From the NCBI GenBank assembly GCA_035535015.1, contig DATLQU010000043.1, positions 1 to 49,870 of the forward strand: a stretch of 49,870 bases of DNA. The letters run 5' to 3'. The notes under the pieces were generated by a model. The model was not told the origin of the DNA, searched no databases, and saw only the letters and a program-made list of their open reading frames with translations. Origin of the DNA: Palsa-661 sp035535015 (GTDB lineage: Bacteria; Actinomycetota; Acidimicrobiia; Acidimicrobiales; UBA8190). Positions 7,951 through 16,244 of the stretch are shown here, piece after piece. The position numbers and the translations under genes are program-made. The first letter of the stretch is position 1. Each line of letters opens with the position of its first letter.

Positions 7951-8800
7951 CTATGGGCGCCCCATGACGACACGGCCCGCCGTATCAATGGCCACGCAGA
8001 AACCTGTCGTGGGACACGAGAGCGAACTGAGGGCGTGTCCAGGATCGACGGAGCGGGCTACCTCCCGGTCGCCCCTGTCGCTGACAAGCACGTTGCGGGC
8101 GCTGTCGACGGCCAGGCAGGTCTGTGCGTCCGGACAGGAAACGTCGGTGACCACTGACTGGGGATCACCGAGTTCCACGGTCCACCCGCGGCCATGGTTG
8201 CTGTAGACGTAGCCGCTGGGGCCCGCCGCCACGCACGAGTTCACCGCCGAACACGCGATCGCGCCCAGTCCACCCGATTCCTCGTAGCTCACTGTCCGGT
8301 CATCCGAGATCTGAGCCCACGCCCAGGTACCGTCGGTGTCCACATCCACGAGACCGCCGACGTCCGCCATGGAGTCACCCGATGCGTAACCGGTGAGGTT
8401 CTGATTGAAGACCACGGTCCAAGAATGGCCATCGAATGTCTGGACGAACGCTGTCGTCCCCCGGCCGCCATTCCCCCAGTAGGTGCCGGAGACGACGCAG
8501 AAGTGGGCGCTCACGCAAGAGACCCCGGTCAGGGCCTCAAATGGTCGGGCAATCGGCCCGGTGGACGACGACCAGGTCCCGTGGCTGTCCACGGCGACGA
8601 GAGGCCCGCTCTCATTGTTTGATCCCTTGGCAGAACCGACGGCGATACAGAAGGTCCGGCTCGGGCACGAGACGGCCGCGAAAGCTCCCCTGGCCACCGT
8701 GACCGGCTTCGACCAACGGCCGTCGTAGGTGGTGGCCCGACCGGCCCCGTCGACGGCGACACAGGAATTCCGGCTCTCCTGACTGATCCGTGGGTCAATT
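7951..8800 (-). pseudogene. Repeat (BNR/propeller-like) secreted-type protein, 5' end missing
   Basis: About 280 residues consist of repeats of roughly 40-50 residues, each with a paired-cysteine signature: VSCPSRTFCIAVG, VSCVSAHFCVVSG, IACSAVNSCVAAG, VSCPDAQTCLAVD and LSCPTTGFCVAID, followed by Gly-rich turns and W/Y strands. This is common in extracellular propeller-like proteins of actinobacteria. The first repeat begins mid-way (SRNSCVAVD) and no start codon or signal peptide precedes it; upstream of about 8800 the frame is unrelated and overlaps a plus-strand gene. The 5' part has been lost at a junction near 8800. Confidence 0.6.
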
Positions 8801-8838
8801 CTGCGGTCCGACGTGCGACGTGAGGATGGCGGCTCGCC

Positions 8839-9057
8839 TTGGGCGATGATGGTGCGGTTGAACCGTCGCACAGCTGGGAGCCCGAGGACGAAGAGGACTA
8901 CGAAGCGGCGAACGCCGAGCTGAAGACGCGGTTCGCTGCATGGGCGGACAACAAGGGCCTCGAGATCGCCCTCGGGGAAACACAAGTGTGGTGCCGAGGC
9001 CTAACGATCGGTATCCGCAACGGGGAGGGATACCGTGAGATTTGGATCATCAGCTGA
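8839..9057 (+). CDS. Small acidic hypothetical protein, possibly N-terminally truncated
   Basis: About 72 residues with a credible protein-like composition: SWEPEDEEDYEAANAELKTR, FAAWADNKGLEIALGE, GEGYREIWIIS. It seems to form an acidic N-terminal helix and a beta-rich end. The only in-frame start is TTG at 8839, just after a stop and next to the junction where the neighbouring repeat gene is cut, so its own start may also have been lost. I do not recognise the family. Confidence 0.35.
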   Translation: MGDDGAVEPSHSWEPEDEEDYEAANAELKTRFAAWADNKGLEIALGETQVWCRGLTIGIRNGEGYREIWIIS

Positions 9058-9125
9058 GCGACACAACGCAGCACATCACCGGCATTTGCGCGCTCCCAAG
9101 TGGACGGGCTGTTTGGCGTCAGGTT

Positions 9126-9629
9126 CTACCTGCCACCACGATCAGAATCCGTTGTGGTGGGTGGCCTAACGGTGGCGAAGAGGACAGGTGCATCACGCAG
9201 TCGAGGCGGCGCGCCGGGCGCGCCAGTGGCCCGATGAAACGCCGCGATTGTTCTCCGCATGGTGCGGCGTGCCAAGAAGAAGAAGAAGAAGGCGAGCGGG
9301 AGTTCGCCTCCTATGGCCGTAACCATGCTGATGGTCATGTCGGGGGTACCGAACGAGGTGACCACGTCGAACCAGGCATCGCAGACAAGAAGCGTTCCGG
9401 CAACTAGGGAGGTGGCGACCATGATCTGGCGGCGGAACCATGCCGCCCAAGCGGCGTAGGCGAGGACAGCCATCAGCGCTAGGTCGAATCCGGCCCAAAG
9501 CACGTCCCAGTTGTGGGCGTTGTAGCGAGTTGGCAACGCGTAGGCCAGGTACCCCGTCCAGGGCACCAGGGCAGCGACCACAAGGATCACGAACGCCGAG
9601 ACGCGGCGATTGCGACGCGCGGTAGACAC
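9126..9629 (-). CDS. Four-helix integral membrane protein, conserved hypothetical
   Basis: About 167 residues from the GTG at 9629 (an upstream GTG near 9690 is possible). Four hydrophobic segments are visible: VSAFVILVVAALVPWTGYLA, WDVLWAGFDLALMAVLAYAA, MVATSLVAGTLLVCDAWF and ELPLAFFFFFLARR. The conserved polar features are NWDVLWAGFD between helices one and two, and CDAWFDVVTS after helix three, as in a widespread family of small actinobacterial membrane proteins of unknown role. The C-terminus is Arg-rich and cytoplasmic. The upstream side is cut by the IS66 element at 9710, so its native promoter may be lost. Confidence 0.6.
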   Translation of the reverse strand: MSTARRNRRVSAFVILVVAALVPWTGYLAYALPTRYNAHNWDVLWAGFDLALMAVLAYAAWAAWFRRQIMVATSLVAGTLLVCDAWFDVVTSFGTPDMTISMVTAIGGELPLAFFFFFLARRTMRRTIAAFHRATGAPGAPPRLRDAPVLFATVRPPTTTDSDRGGR

Positions 9630-9709
9630 CCCCGTCAGCCGACGTCCGTCGCCGCTGGGGATGGCTTGGTACTTAGAGACACACGTCGAGGCTAGTCGAC
9701 CCCAAATTA

Positions 9710-9727
9710 GTTGTATTTGTTCAGGTC
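9710..9727. repeat. IS66 terminal inverted repeat, left
   Basis: GTTGTATTTGTTCAGGTC. It pairs with 11273-11290 with 17 of 18 matches and contains the transposase stop codon. Confidence 0.8.
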
Positions 9728-11195
9728 CCGCCTGGTAGCCAGACCTTTCCTTCGAATAGCTGACGGAGCCCGTCGAGCACGTCATAGCCGTTCTTCTTCA
9801 TAGTCGACACGTAGCTGCGGATGGCGCAGAAGTCATCGGCTCCCGCCTTGGTGCGCCAGGAGCCTGAGATCTTCTGCTGGATCTTGACCATTCGGATGTC
9901 CCGCTCGGCTTGGTTGTTATCCCAGGCCACGTTGAGGTCGGTCGTGAAACGAAGGACGTCGTCCCGGTAGACATCAGGCGCTCGAGGAGGTTCACCGCCT
10001 TGTTCTGGTACCACTTGCCATCTATCGCGCTGGTCGGCATTTCGTTGGCCGCCCAGCCCTTTTGGATGAGTTTGCCGTAGCGCACTCGGATCGAGTGCAA
10101 GGTGGACGGATCGAGACGCCTTCTTCTCCGTGAGATGGCCTTCTCAACGGCCTCTTTGGCGTCCAGCAGGAGGTCGATCATCTGCTCGGCCCACTCCTGG
10201 CCGAAGCGATCGATCACTCCTTGGAGCTCGCGGACATGGTGAGCATCACACAATCCGTGCACGACGTCGTAGGTGCGATAGGACGCGTAGCCGTCGTGGA
10301 TGGCCACCCCGGTCATTTTCTCGATGATCCCGCCGTCATCGAGGGCAACCGTCCCGCGGCGCTTGTGGCAGGACAGCAGCGTGTAGAGCGAGGTGCAGGC
10401 GACATGGACCCAGTGAAGAGAGCCCTCCACCCTCGCGCCGGTCTCGTCAAAGTGCAGGGCCGGGGCGTCTTTCAACAGGTCCCTCACGACGTCCGAGAAC
10501 AGGCCGAGTCCGCCGCCGGCCTCGGCCACCATGGCTTTGATCGCCCCCACCGACACCGGGATCGAAAGCAGATCGGCGAAGATCTCGGCCAGGCGGTCAT
10601 AGGGGACGTGCTGGTAGACGGAGAGGTAGACCGCCACCGCCCGCACCGACGGTCCGTAACAGGCCGGCGCGATGGCCTGCGGCGGGGCACACGCCTTGGT
10701 CTCGCAGCCGCACCGGCAGCGAAGACGCAGCATCTGGTGCTCGGTCACATGGGCCCGGGTGCGGGGGACCTCGAACACCTGGCGTCTCTCGATGTCGATG
10801 ACCTGGGCGTCGGTGAGATCGCCCTCGCAGGCCGGGCAGCGAGTGGGGCGATGGGCGACGATCTCGTCGGGGTGGGAGACCTGGGCCAGGTGGTGGCCGG
10901 GGTCACCGGGCTGCTTGCCCGGTCGACGCTTGGCCTGGCGGCGCTCGGCCCGGTTTCCCGCCGGCGGCTTGCTCAGCCCTTCGGCGGAGGGAGGCATCGA
11001 GGAGTTGCGTGGGTTACGACCAAGACGCTCTTCGAGATCGGTGATCTTCTTCTGAAGCTCTGTGATCGTCTTGCGCAGCTCGGCGTTCTCGTCGCGCAGC
11101 AGAGCATTTTGTGCCTCGAGTCCGGCGACATCGCGCTCTGCCACGTACAACAGTGCAACAGATGCGGGCGCAAATCGCGAGCATTGCGTGGGCAC
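9721..11195 (-). pseudogene. IS66-family transposase with one frameshift
   Basis: The first frame (from 11195) has the leucine-rich N-terminus LEERLGRNPRNSSMPPSAEG, an HTH/zinc-ribbon region (CPACEGDL, LRCRCGCETKAC), and the DDE core: HFDETGARVEGSLHWVH, AIHDGYASY and HGLCDAHHVREL. It reaches NLLERL and then loses the frame. The C-terminal DDE segment continues in another frame ending at 9721 (VYRDDVLRFTTDLNVAWDNN, QAERDIRMVKIQQKISG). One missing base at about 9973-9980 explains the switch. Without the QAERDIRM part the enzyme lacks its catalytic Glu, so it is presumably inactive. The N-terminal start is uncertain. Confidence 0.88.
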
Positions 11196-11272
11196 AAACG
11201 CGCTGGTCGCGCGAATGTTTTTGAAAAATTCCCTGCCGGATCGCCGAATCAGTCAACCAGGGAGGACTTGAA

Positions 11273-11290
11273 GACCTGAACAGATACAAC
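11273..11290. repeat. IS66 terminal inverted repeat, right
   Basis: GACCTGAACAGATACAAC, the reverse complement of the left repeat with one mismatch. The IS110 transposase stop codon is only four bases beyond. Confidence 0.8.
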
Positions 11291-11294
11291 AATC

Positions 11295-12293
11295 TCACGA
11301 ACATTGGCGCTGCTCGTCTTCGAGGGCCTTTAGCACGTAGAAGGCCTCGGTGAGGAGCTTGCGTGACACCCGCACCAGGGCGATACCCGTCCCCCGACGT
11401 TGCTTGGTGGCGAGGTAGTCGGAGTGGTAGGGCTCCTTGCGGATGGCTACTTGTGCGGCCTCCGCGAGCACGTGGCGCACGGCGGACGGACCGGCCCTCG
11501 TGATGTGGCCGTGGTGAACAGTCCGGTCGGAGTTGCGCATGGAGGGGATGATCCCGGCCCACGAACAGAGTTTCCGGGCGGTGGCGAAGCGGGAGATGTC
11601 CCCGATCTCAGAGACAAGCGTCATGGCGCTCAGAAACCCGATGCCGTGGATAGCGGTGAGAGCATCGATACGCTTGTCGGGCTTGGCCTGGCGACGGATC
11701 TCAGCCTCGAGCAGCGAGATCCGTGATTGGAGGACATCAATGAGCGCCTGGCAGTCGGTCACCACCCAGCGGTGCATGGGCGAGAGGTCCAAGGCGTCGA
11801 GCCAAGTGGCACCCTCTTTGGTCCACAGGCCGTGGCTCGGAGATGGCACGCCCTCATCGGCGATCTGAGCCCGGATCCGGATCTTGGCCGTGGTGCGGAT
11901 GCGCACGAGCCTCGCCCGTTCACGCAGCAGCAGGCGCTGCTCACGTACCTCCTCCGGCGCCAGCCAAGCCTCGGCCAGATAACCAGTGCGCAGCAGATTG
12001 GCCAGTGTCCGGGCGTCGACCCGGTCGTTCTTCAGCTTGGCGTCGGCGATGGCCCGACATCCGGACGGGTGGGCCAGGTGGGCCTCGAAGCCGAGGTCGC
12101 CCAGCAGCTCGGCGATCCATCCGGTGCCGTAGGCGGCCTCGAAGGCGACGGGCGTGCCCCGTCGGAGCCCGGCCAACTCCTTTCGGAGTGCCTGGCGGTC
12201 GTTGGTGACGTTTCTGTTGCGGACCTCGTTTTCTTTGCTGTCCAAGACGCAGACCTGGGTGCGGTTGCGGTGCACGTCCATTCCGACGAACAT
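11295..12293 (-). CDS. IS110-family DEDD transposase/recombinase
   Basis: 332 residues from the ATG at 12293. The N-terminal RuvC-like DEDD domain is visible as MFVGMDVHRNRTQVCVLD, VAFEAAYGTGW and KLKNDRVDARTLANLL (Asp, Glu and Asp ligands). The C-terminal Transposase_20 domain has IHGIGFLSAMTLVSEIGDI, then RKLCSWAGIIPS and HITRAGPSAVRHVL, with the serine thought to attack DNA. All key motifs are intact, so the recombinase may be active. Its frame continues upstream past the ATG, but that part is the non-coding left end. Family members use a structured RNA from that end to choose donor and target DNA. Confidence 0.93.
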   Translation of the reverse strand: MFVGMDVHRNRTQVCVLDSKENEVRNRNVTNDRQALRKELAGLRRGTPVAFEAAYGTGWIAELLGDLGFEAHLAHPSGCRAIADAKLKNDRVDARTLANLLRTGYLAEAWLAPEEVREQRLLLRERARLVRIRTTAKIRIRAQIADEGVPSPSHGLWTKEGATWLDALDLSPMHRWVVTDCQALIDVLQSRISLLEAEIRRQAKPDKRIDALTAIHGIGFLSAMTLVSEIGDISRFATARKLCSWAGIIPSMRNSDRTVHHGHITRAGPSAVRHVLAEAAQVAIRKEPYHSDYLATKQRRGTGIALVRVSRKLLTEAFYVLKALEDEQRQCS

Positions 12294-12299
12294 GGCGAT

Positions 12300-12411
12300 G
12301 GGCCTCCTTCCCGAGCTCGTCAACGGTCCTCGAGAGGACCTTGAGCGGACCGTCAGGTTCCAGCTCGTAAGGAGTCTTACTCCAGTGAGCACGGAGGGAG
12401 GCCCGTACTCA
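12300..12411 (-). ncRNA. Candidate IS110 bridge RNA region
   Basis: Upstream of the transposase, on its strand, several nested stems can be drawn by eye: an outer pairing of GGCCTCC (12301-12307) with GGAGGCC (12397-12403), GGTCCTC/GAGGACC (12325-12340), GGAGT/ACTCC (12371-12383) and GTGAG/CTCAC (12386-12411). The outer stem and the last stem compete. Position and multi-stem design fit the bridge RNAs reported for IS110 elements; expression and exact ends are not shown by the sequence. Confidence 0.45.
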
Positions 12412-12501
12412 CAGCGTCAACTATGCGTGCTCGAAACCGCTGCCCTCTTGGCGCGGACGCCGCTGGGGCAAGCTCTACGACGCCTGGCCGGTCGGCTCCA
12501 A

Positions 12502-13662
12502 TCACATTCCGAAGCAAGTCTTTGGTGGTGTTATCACCACGACCCCTCCTGAAGGAGGCAGGGCGTAGAGCAGCCCACCAATGGCAACCGGGTCAGAGAC
12601 GGTAGCCGACTCGCTGGCTCGCACGACGCTTGTGCTTGGGTTAGCGCAGGTGATCTCATTGGAGCTCGTTAGCCAAAGGACGCCCTCGCTCACGCCGGAG
12701 CCGACGCCCATGATCTGATCGAAGGTGTCGAAGGGACCATTCGGGTTGTTCGGGGGGGCAATCTTGCTCAGATCCTTGCTCGACAGCTCCAGTGCCGGTC
12801 CCGCCATTCCAGTGCGATAGGACACCCACACGCCCCCGTTCGTGGCCGCCACGGTGCCAGCACCGACGGCAGCTTGTTGATCCGAACGATTTAGTTGCCG
12901 ACCGGTGCGGGCGTCGTATTCAGTGACAATGGAGCCCCCATCATCGGAAGTCAGTCCGATGGTGTAGAGCAGCGTCCCATCCGGGGCGGTTGACATAGAG
13001 CCGATCTGGTTCCCTGCGTCGAACTCGGTCTCGATGACGCCAGTTGAAGGGTTTAGGGCCCAAATGTCCTCTCCCGCGGCTACCCACAGTGGACCTCCCA
13101 CGGTGGCCGTGAGAACGGGGCTATACAGGGAAGGATGGAGCGTGTCTGTGACGGGAAGACGGCGCTCGGAATGAACGGCCAAGGTGGTGGGGTCGAGCTG
13201 CTCGACCAATGCCTCAGCGCCATCGCCGACCACGACCCATACCCAGCCGCCCGTGTCGGTGAGACCCGAGCTGCTCGCAACCCCCGTTATGGACGTTCCA
13301 CTAGTCACTTGCCTCGACGCGAGGTCATAGCGGACTGGGGTGACTTTGACAGGGGCTGCCGAGGCTGGACTTGTGACCACCAACCAATTGAGGGTCTGGC
13401 TTGTGGGAGCGACGCCCTGCACGGTTCCGGTGCTCGTGATGGTCCGCAGTGGCCAGTGAACCGACGACGGACTGGAAGTTGAAGTGGTACCCGGCGGCAG
13501 CGTGGTCTTCGGAGTCGTCGATGTCGTCCGCGCACCTTGTCTGCTTGCGCAATCACTAAGGGGGATCGTCACCACCGCGACGGCAACCGCCACACTCACC
13601 GACCACCTAGCGCGTCGCCGAGGAGTTCGGTCAATCATGGCCCCAACCTGGTGACCTGTCAT
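12502..13662 (-). CDS. Secreted lipoprotein with beta-propeller-like repeats
   Basis: 386 residues. The N-terminus has a hydrophobic stretch (WSVSVAVAVAVVTIPLSDC) ending in a lipobox-like LSDC, then a Thr/Ser/Pro-rich linker, so the mature protein is probably anchored on the cell surface through Cys. The rest carries WVWVVVGDG, LWVAAGEDIWALNPSTG, VWVSYRTG and VLWLTSSNE repeats, typical of PQQ/YVTN-type propellers, and ends near PPKTCFGM. The ATG at 13662 is preferred since AGGAGG lies four bases upstream. No enzyme motif is visible; a ligand-binding or scaffolding role is only a guess. Confidence 0.7.
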   Translation of the reverse strand: MTGHQVGAMIDRTPRRRARWSVSVAVAVAVVTIPLSDCASRQGARTTSTTPKTTLPPGTTSTSSPSSVHWPLRTITSTGTVQGVAPTSQTLNWLVVTSPASAAPVKVTPVRYDLASRQVTSGTSITGVASSSGLTDTGGWVWVVVGDGAEALVEQLDPTTLAVHSERRLPVTDTLHPSLYSPVLTATVGGPLWVAAGEDIWALNPSTGVIETEFDAGNQIGSMSTAPDGTLLYTIGLTSDDGGSIVTEYDARTGRQLNRSDQQAAVGAGTVAATNGGVWVSYRTGMAGPALELSSKDLSKIAPPNNPNGPFDTFDQIMGVGSGVSEGVLWLTSSNEITCANPSTSVVRASESATVSDPVAIGGLLYALPPSGGVVVITPPKTCFGM

Positions 13663-14022
13663 CCCACCTCCTTTCTAAATCTGCTCCGTGGAAATAGGGG
13701 TAGGCGGCCCAAGTGTTTCACCGCTCCACCGAACGCTGCATTACGCGGACCACGTCCTACAACACGCTTCACACCCGGGTTTGGTTGTCCATTCTTCTCG
13801 GGCGGTTATGCGCACCCCGTAAGTGTCAATAGAAGGGCGCCGACATAGCCGTTCCTTCTCGCAGCCGCTCTTGGCCCTCTCGCCACCTCCTCGAATTGGC
13901 CACATTGTCTTCCTGAGCAGGGGAAATAAGCCAACTGCAGAGATGAAGAGGGCTAACGGCCACGACCCTTACGGCTGATGCGGTGGTGGGACGCTATTCA
14001 ATGAGATGAAACGTCGTCCGGG
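13663..14022. other. Gene-poor spacer
   Basis: It includes the probable lipoprotein promoter at its left side; I see no supported gene or strong structure in the rest. Confidence 0.4.
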
Positions 14023-14310
14023 TTGACAACGTCCACCTCAGCGGAAGCCAACGTCGTCGTCGCGTCACAGGTCGTGAGCGGCGGCGGCAACCACGGTGGG
14101 ACGGTCGGCGCCAATCTGGGAACGCTGCTGAGCACCACCGTGGAGGACGTGCACGGCAACGCCGTCCTCGTGGCCGGAACCACCCTGACGCTCACCGCGG
14201 CGGGCAGTGGCGCCAGCGGGATATTCGCCAACGGCCCGCACGCCACCATGAGCACGACAGACTCCAACGGAGCGGCGACCACTACGGAGCGGACCGTTCC
14301 CGGCTCAAGG
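14023..14310 (+). pseudogene. Isolated Ig-like (Big_1/invasin-type) domain fragment
   Basis: The plus-strand frame encodes about 90 residues with VGANLGTLLSTTVEDVHGNA, then GTTLTLTAAGSGASGIFANG and STTDSNGAATTTE, the strand order and Gly-Ala pattern of a bacterial Ig-like domain as found in large adhesins. It has no signal peptide, only a TTG start, and runs into the 3' end of the convergent cyclase gene. It is a leftover from a long repeat protein, probably brought by rearrangement. Confidence 0.55.
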
Positions 14311-16170
14311 AACTGGTGCGCCACTCGAACCTCGTCGTCGTAGTCGGTACATGCGGAGCCGTCCGAAGTCCTTGGCGGCCGGCATGTGCCCGACATAGTC
14401 ACAGCCCACATCTGAGGTCCCACACAGCTCGAGCGCGGAGGCAAAGGCCTCAGTCACGTAGACGGCGCCGGGGGGCGTCACCGGCTCAATCCGGGCGGTG
14501 CGGCTGACGTGGGAACCCATAAACGCGTCGGCTCCCAACACGGGGTCCCGGATCGGGAACACAGGTCCAATGTGTCCTGACAGACGAAACGCGAGGTGCG
14601 GCGGCAGTCCCACCGCCTCGAGATCCAACGCCCCGATGGCGTCTTGCAGATCCAAAGCACAGCGCGCCGCGGCGGGTGCGCCCGACAGGACGGCAAACAG
14701 GGCATCACCCCATGTGTTGCGGTACTCGACCTCCGTGCCGTGATCACCGAGCACGCGGGCGAACGCTCCGAGAATTATCTCGGCGAACGTCGGGAGCTGG
14801 TCGTCGGTCAGCTTCGAAAACCCTCTGATGTCGCCGATCAACATGGCGCGGATCACGCGGTGAGGGTGTGGCCGACCCCGCTCCAGCTGGGACCCGATTC
14901 TGGTGACGTCAGCGCTGGTGTGCACAGCACTGCGGGCAGGGATCGGCTCTCCCGGCGCGACGATGACCACGTCGTGCCCCGTCCTTCTCCACCGGGCCAC
15001 GTCTGCGGCCGTTCCTGCCACGCCCTGGGGTTCCTCGCCATCCCACAGTGCCAACTGGTGGACATCGGAGTCGAGGTGTCTGGCGCGCACGAGGGCTAGT
15101 CCCATAGCGAACTCCGTGCAGTAGCCGTACAGCACATCATCATCGAGGTACGCGTCGACGGTCGCGTAGTCGACGCTGGTGGCTGCCTCCAGACAACGTT
15201 CGAACCTCTCGACCCAACCCTCGCCGGCAGGGGCCACCGAGGTGGCGACAAACTCTTCGAGGGCGAAGGGTAATACGACGTGGAGTTCGCATTCACACGC
15301 CAACAGAGCTTCAGCCCACAGGATATCACCCCCGCTCGCCAGCGAACCGTATGCGTACCCCACAGGCCGTCGGTCGACGGCATCGGCAATGCGAGATGTC
15401 ACATCGTCTTCTTGCTCACTGGAGAGACGACCATTCTTTCCCGGTGCAGCCATCCGGTGCCCGCAAAAGTGCGCCACCGCAGGTCCCGCCAACGCGGAGA
15501 GTATCGCAGGGTCGATGCCGGAGACAGTGCAAATCAGCCGCAGCTGACGGCGGGTTGTCGACAGCGCTCCATAGTCCCCTGAGTGCAGGACGGCGGCTCG
15601 TTGGAGCGATTCCCGGGCACCGTCCTCGTCGCCGAGAAGGAGGCGGGCTTCGGCCTCGGTGGCGATGGCAAAGTACGACTCGTCTCTCGACGCCGCCAAC
15701 AGGTCGAGGGCGTCGCGCGCCAGTGCTCGAGCGCTGGACTCGTCGCCGGCCACGAGAGCCAGTGTGGCGGCATTGATGGCAGGAAAGTACCCGTGTGTCC
15801 GATCCCGGATGACCCGATACGAGCTGGCGGCGCGTGCCGCCAGTTGTCTTCGTTCGGCACCCGTTGCGGCCAAAGCCTCGTCCTTCTTGATGCGTGCTTC
15901 GAGAGCGGCGACATCCTCCGTATCGACGGAGGACAGGTCGAACTGGATGAAGCGCCGCCCCGCCTGAAAAGTCGAGCCGGTGCGGGCGAGAGATAGGACG
16001 GCGTGGTACTGCAGGGCCACGTCAGCGGGGTATTCCTCGAGTCCGCGCTCGGCCAGGTCGAAAGCCGAGAGCAACTCACCGCGCCGCTCGGCCGCGCGCA
16101 CGGCATCAAGCCATGCTTCGGACGTCCGAGACAGCTCGCCGCTCGGCTGCGCATCTCCCGGTCGCACCAT
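14305..16170 (-). CDS. Helical-repeat, SLOG-like and class III nucleotidyl cyclase protein
   Basis: 621 residues in three parts. Residues about 15-215 are helical repeats like the TRAFs-binding/TPR region of signalling proteins (ALQYHAVLSLARTG, ATLALVAGDESSARALARDA). Residues about 230-410 form a Rossmann-like domain (AHFCGHRMAAPGK, YGSLASGGDILWAEALL, ELHVVLPFALEEF) resembling nucleotide-sensing SLOG-type domains. Residues about 435-600 form a class III cyclase: GDIRGFS gives the first metal Asp, NTWGDALFAV the second, and SRTARIEP the Arg region near the transition state. It should make cAMP or cGMP; the specificity residues cannot be assigned by eye. It starts 75 bases after the TIR-WD40 gene on the same strand, suggesting co-transcription. 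Confidence 0.8.
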   Translation of the reverse strand: MVRPGDAQPSGELSRTSEAWLDAVRAAERRGELLSAFDLAERGLEEYPADVALQYHAVLSLARTGSTFQAGRRFIQFDLSSVDTEDVAALEARIKKDEALAATGAERRQLAARAASSYRVIRDRTHGYFPAINAATLALVAGDESSARALARDALDLLAASRDESYFAIATEAEARLLLGDEDGARESLQRAAVLHSGDYGALSTTRRQLRLICTVSGIDPAILSALAGPAVAHFCGHRMAAPGKNGRLSSEQEDDVTSRIADAVDRRPVGYAYGSLASGGDILWAEALLACECELHVVLPFALEEFVATSVAPAGEGWVERFERCLEAATSVDYATVDAYLDDDVLYGYCTEFAMGLALVRARHLDSDVHQLALWDGEEPQGVAGTAADVARWRRTGHDVVIVAPGEPIPARSAVHTSADVTRIGSQLERGRPHPHRVIRAMLIGDIRGFSKLTDDQLPTFAEIILGAFARVLGDHGTEVEYRNTWGDALFAVLSGAPAAARCALDLQDAIGALDLEAVGLPPHLAFRLSGHIGPVFPIRDPVLGADAFMGSHVSRTARIEPVTPPGAVYVTEAFASALELCGTSDVGCDYVGHMPAAKDFGRLRMYRLRRRGSSGAPVP

Positions 16171-16244
16171 GATTCAATCGTAGAGTGACCACATACCCAA
16201 GGCGATCGACCACAACGGCCCTCGATCAATGGCCCACGGGCCTG

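Larger units (their letters stand above)
9710..11290 (-). mobile_element. IS66-family element (single-transposase type), decayed
   Basis: A frameshifted IS66-type transposase lies between 18-bp inverted repeats (9710-9727 and 11273-11290) that differ at one position. No 8-bp duplication is visible outside them (CCAAATTA left, AATCTCAC right). There are no TnpA/TnpB accessory genes. The right end directly touches the IS110-type gene. Confidence 0.75.
11291..12415 (-). mobile_element. IS110-family element, ends approximate
   Basis: An intact DEDD transposase with a structured non-coding region of more than 100 bases upstream and almost no sequence downstream is the layout of the IS110 group. 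This family lacks terminal inverted repeats and leaves no clear duplication, so the ends given are estimates. The right limit could extend to about 12,500. Confidence 0.55.
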
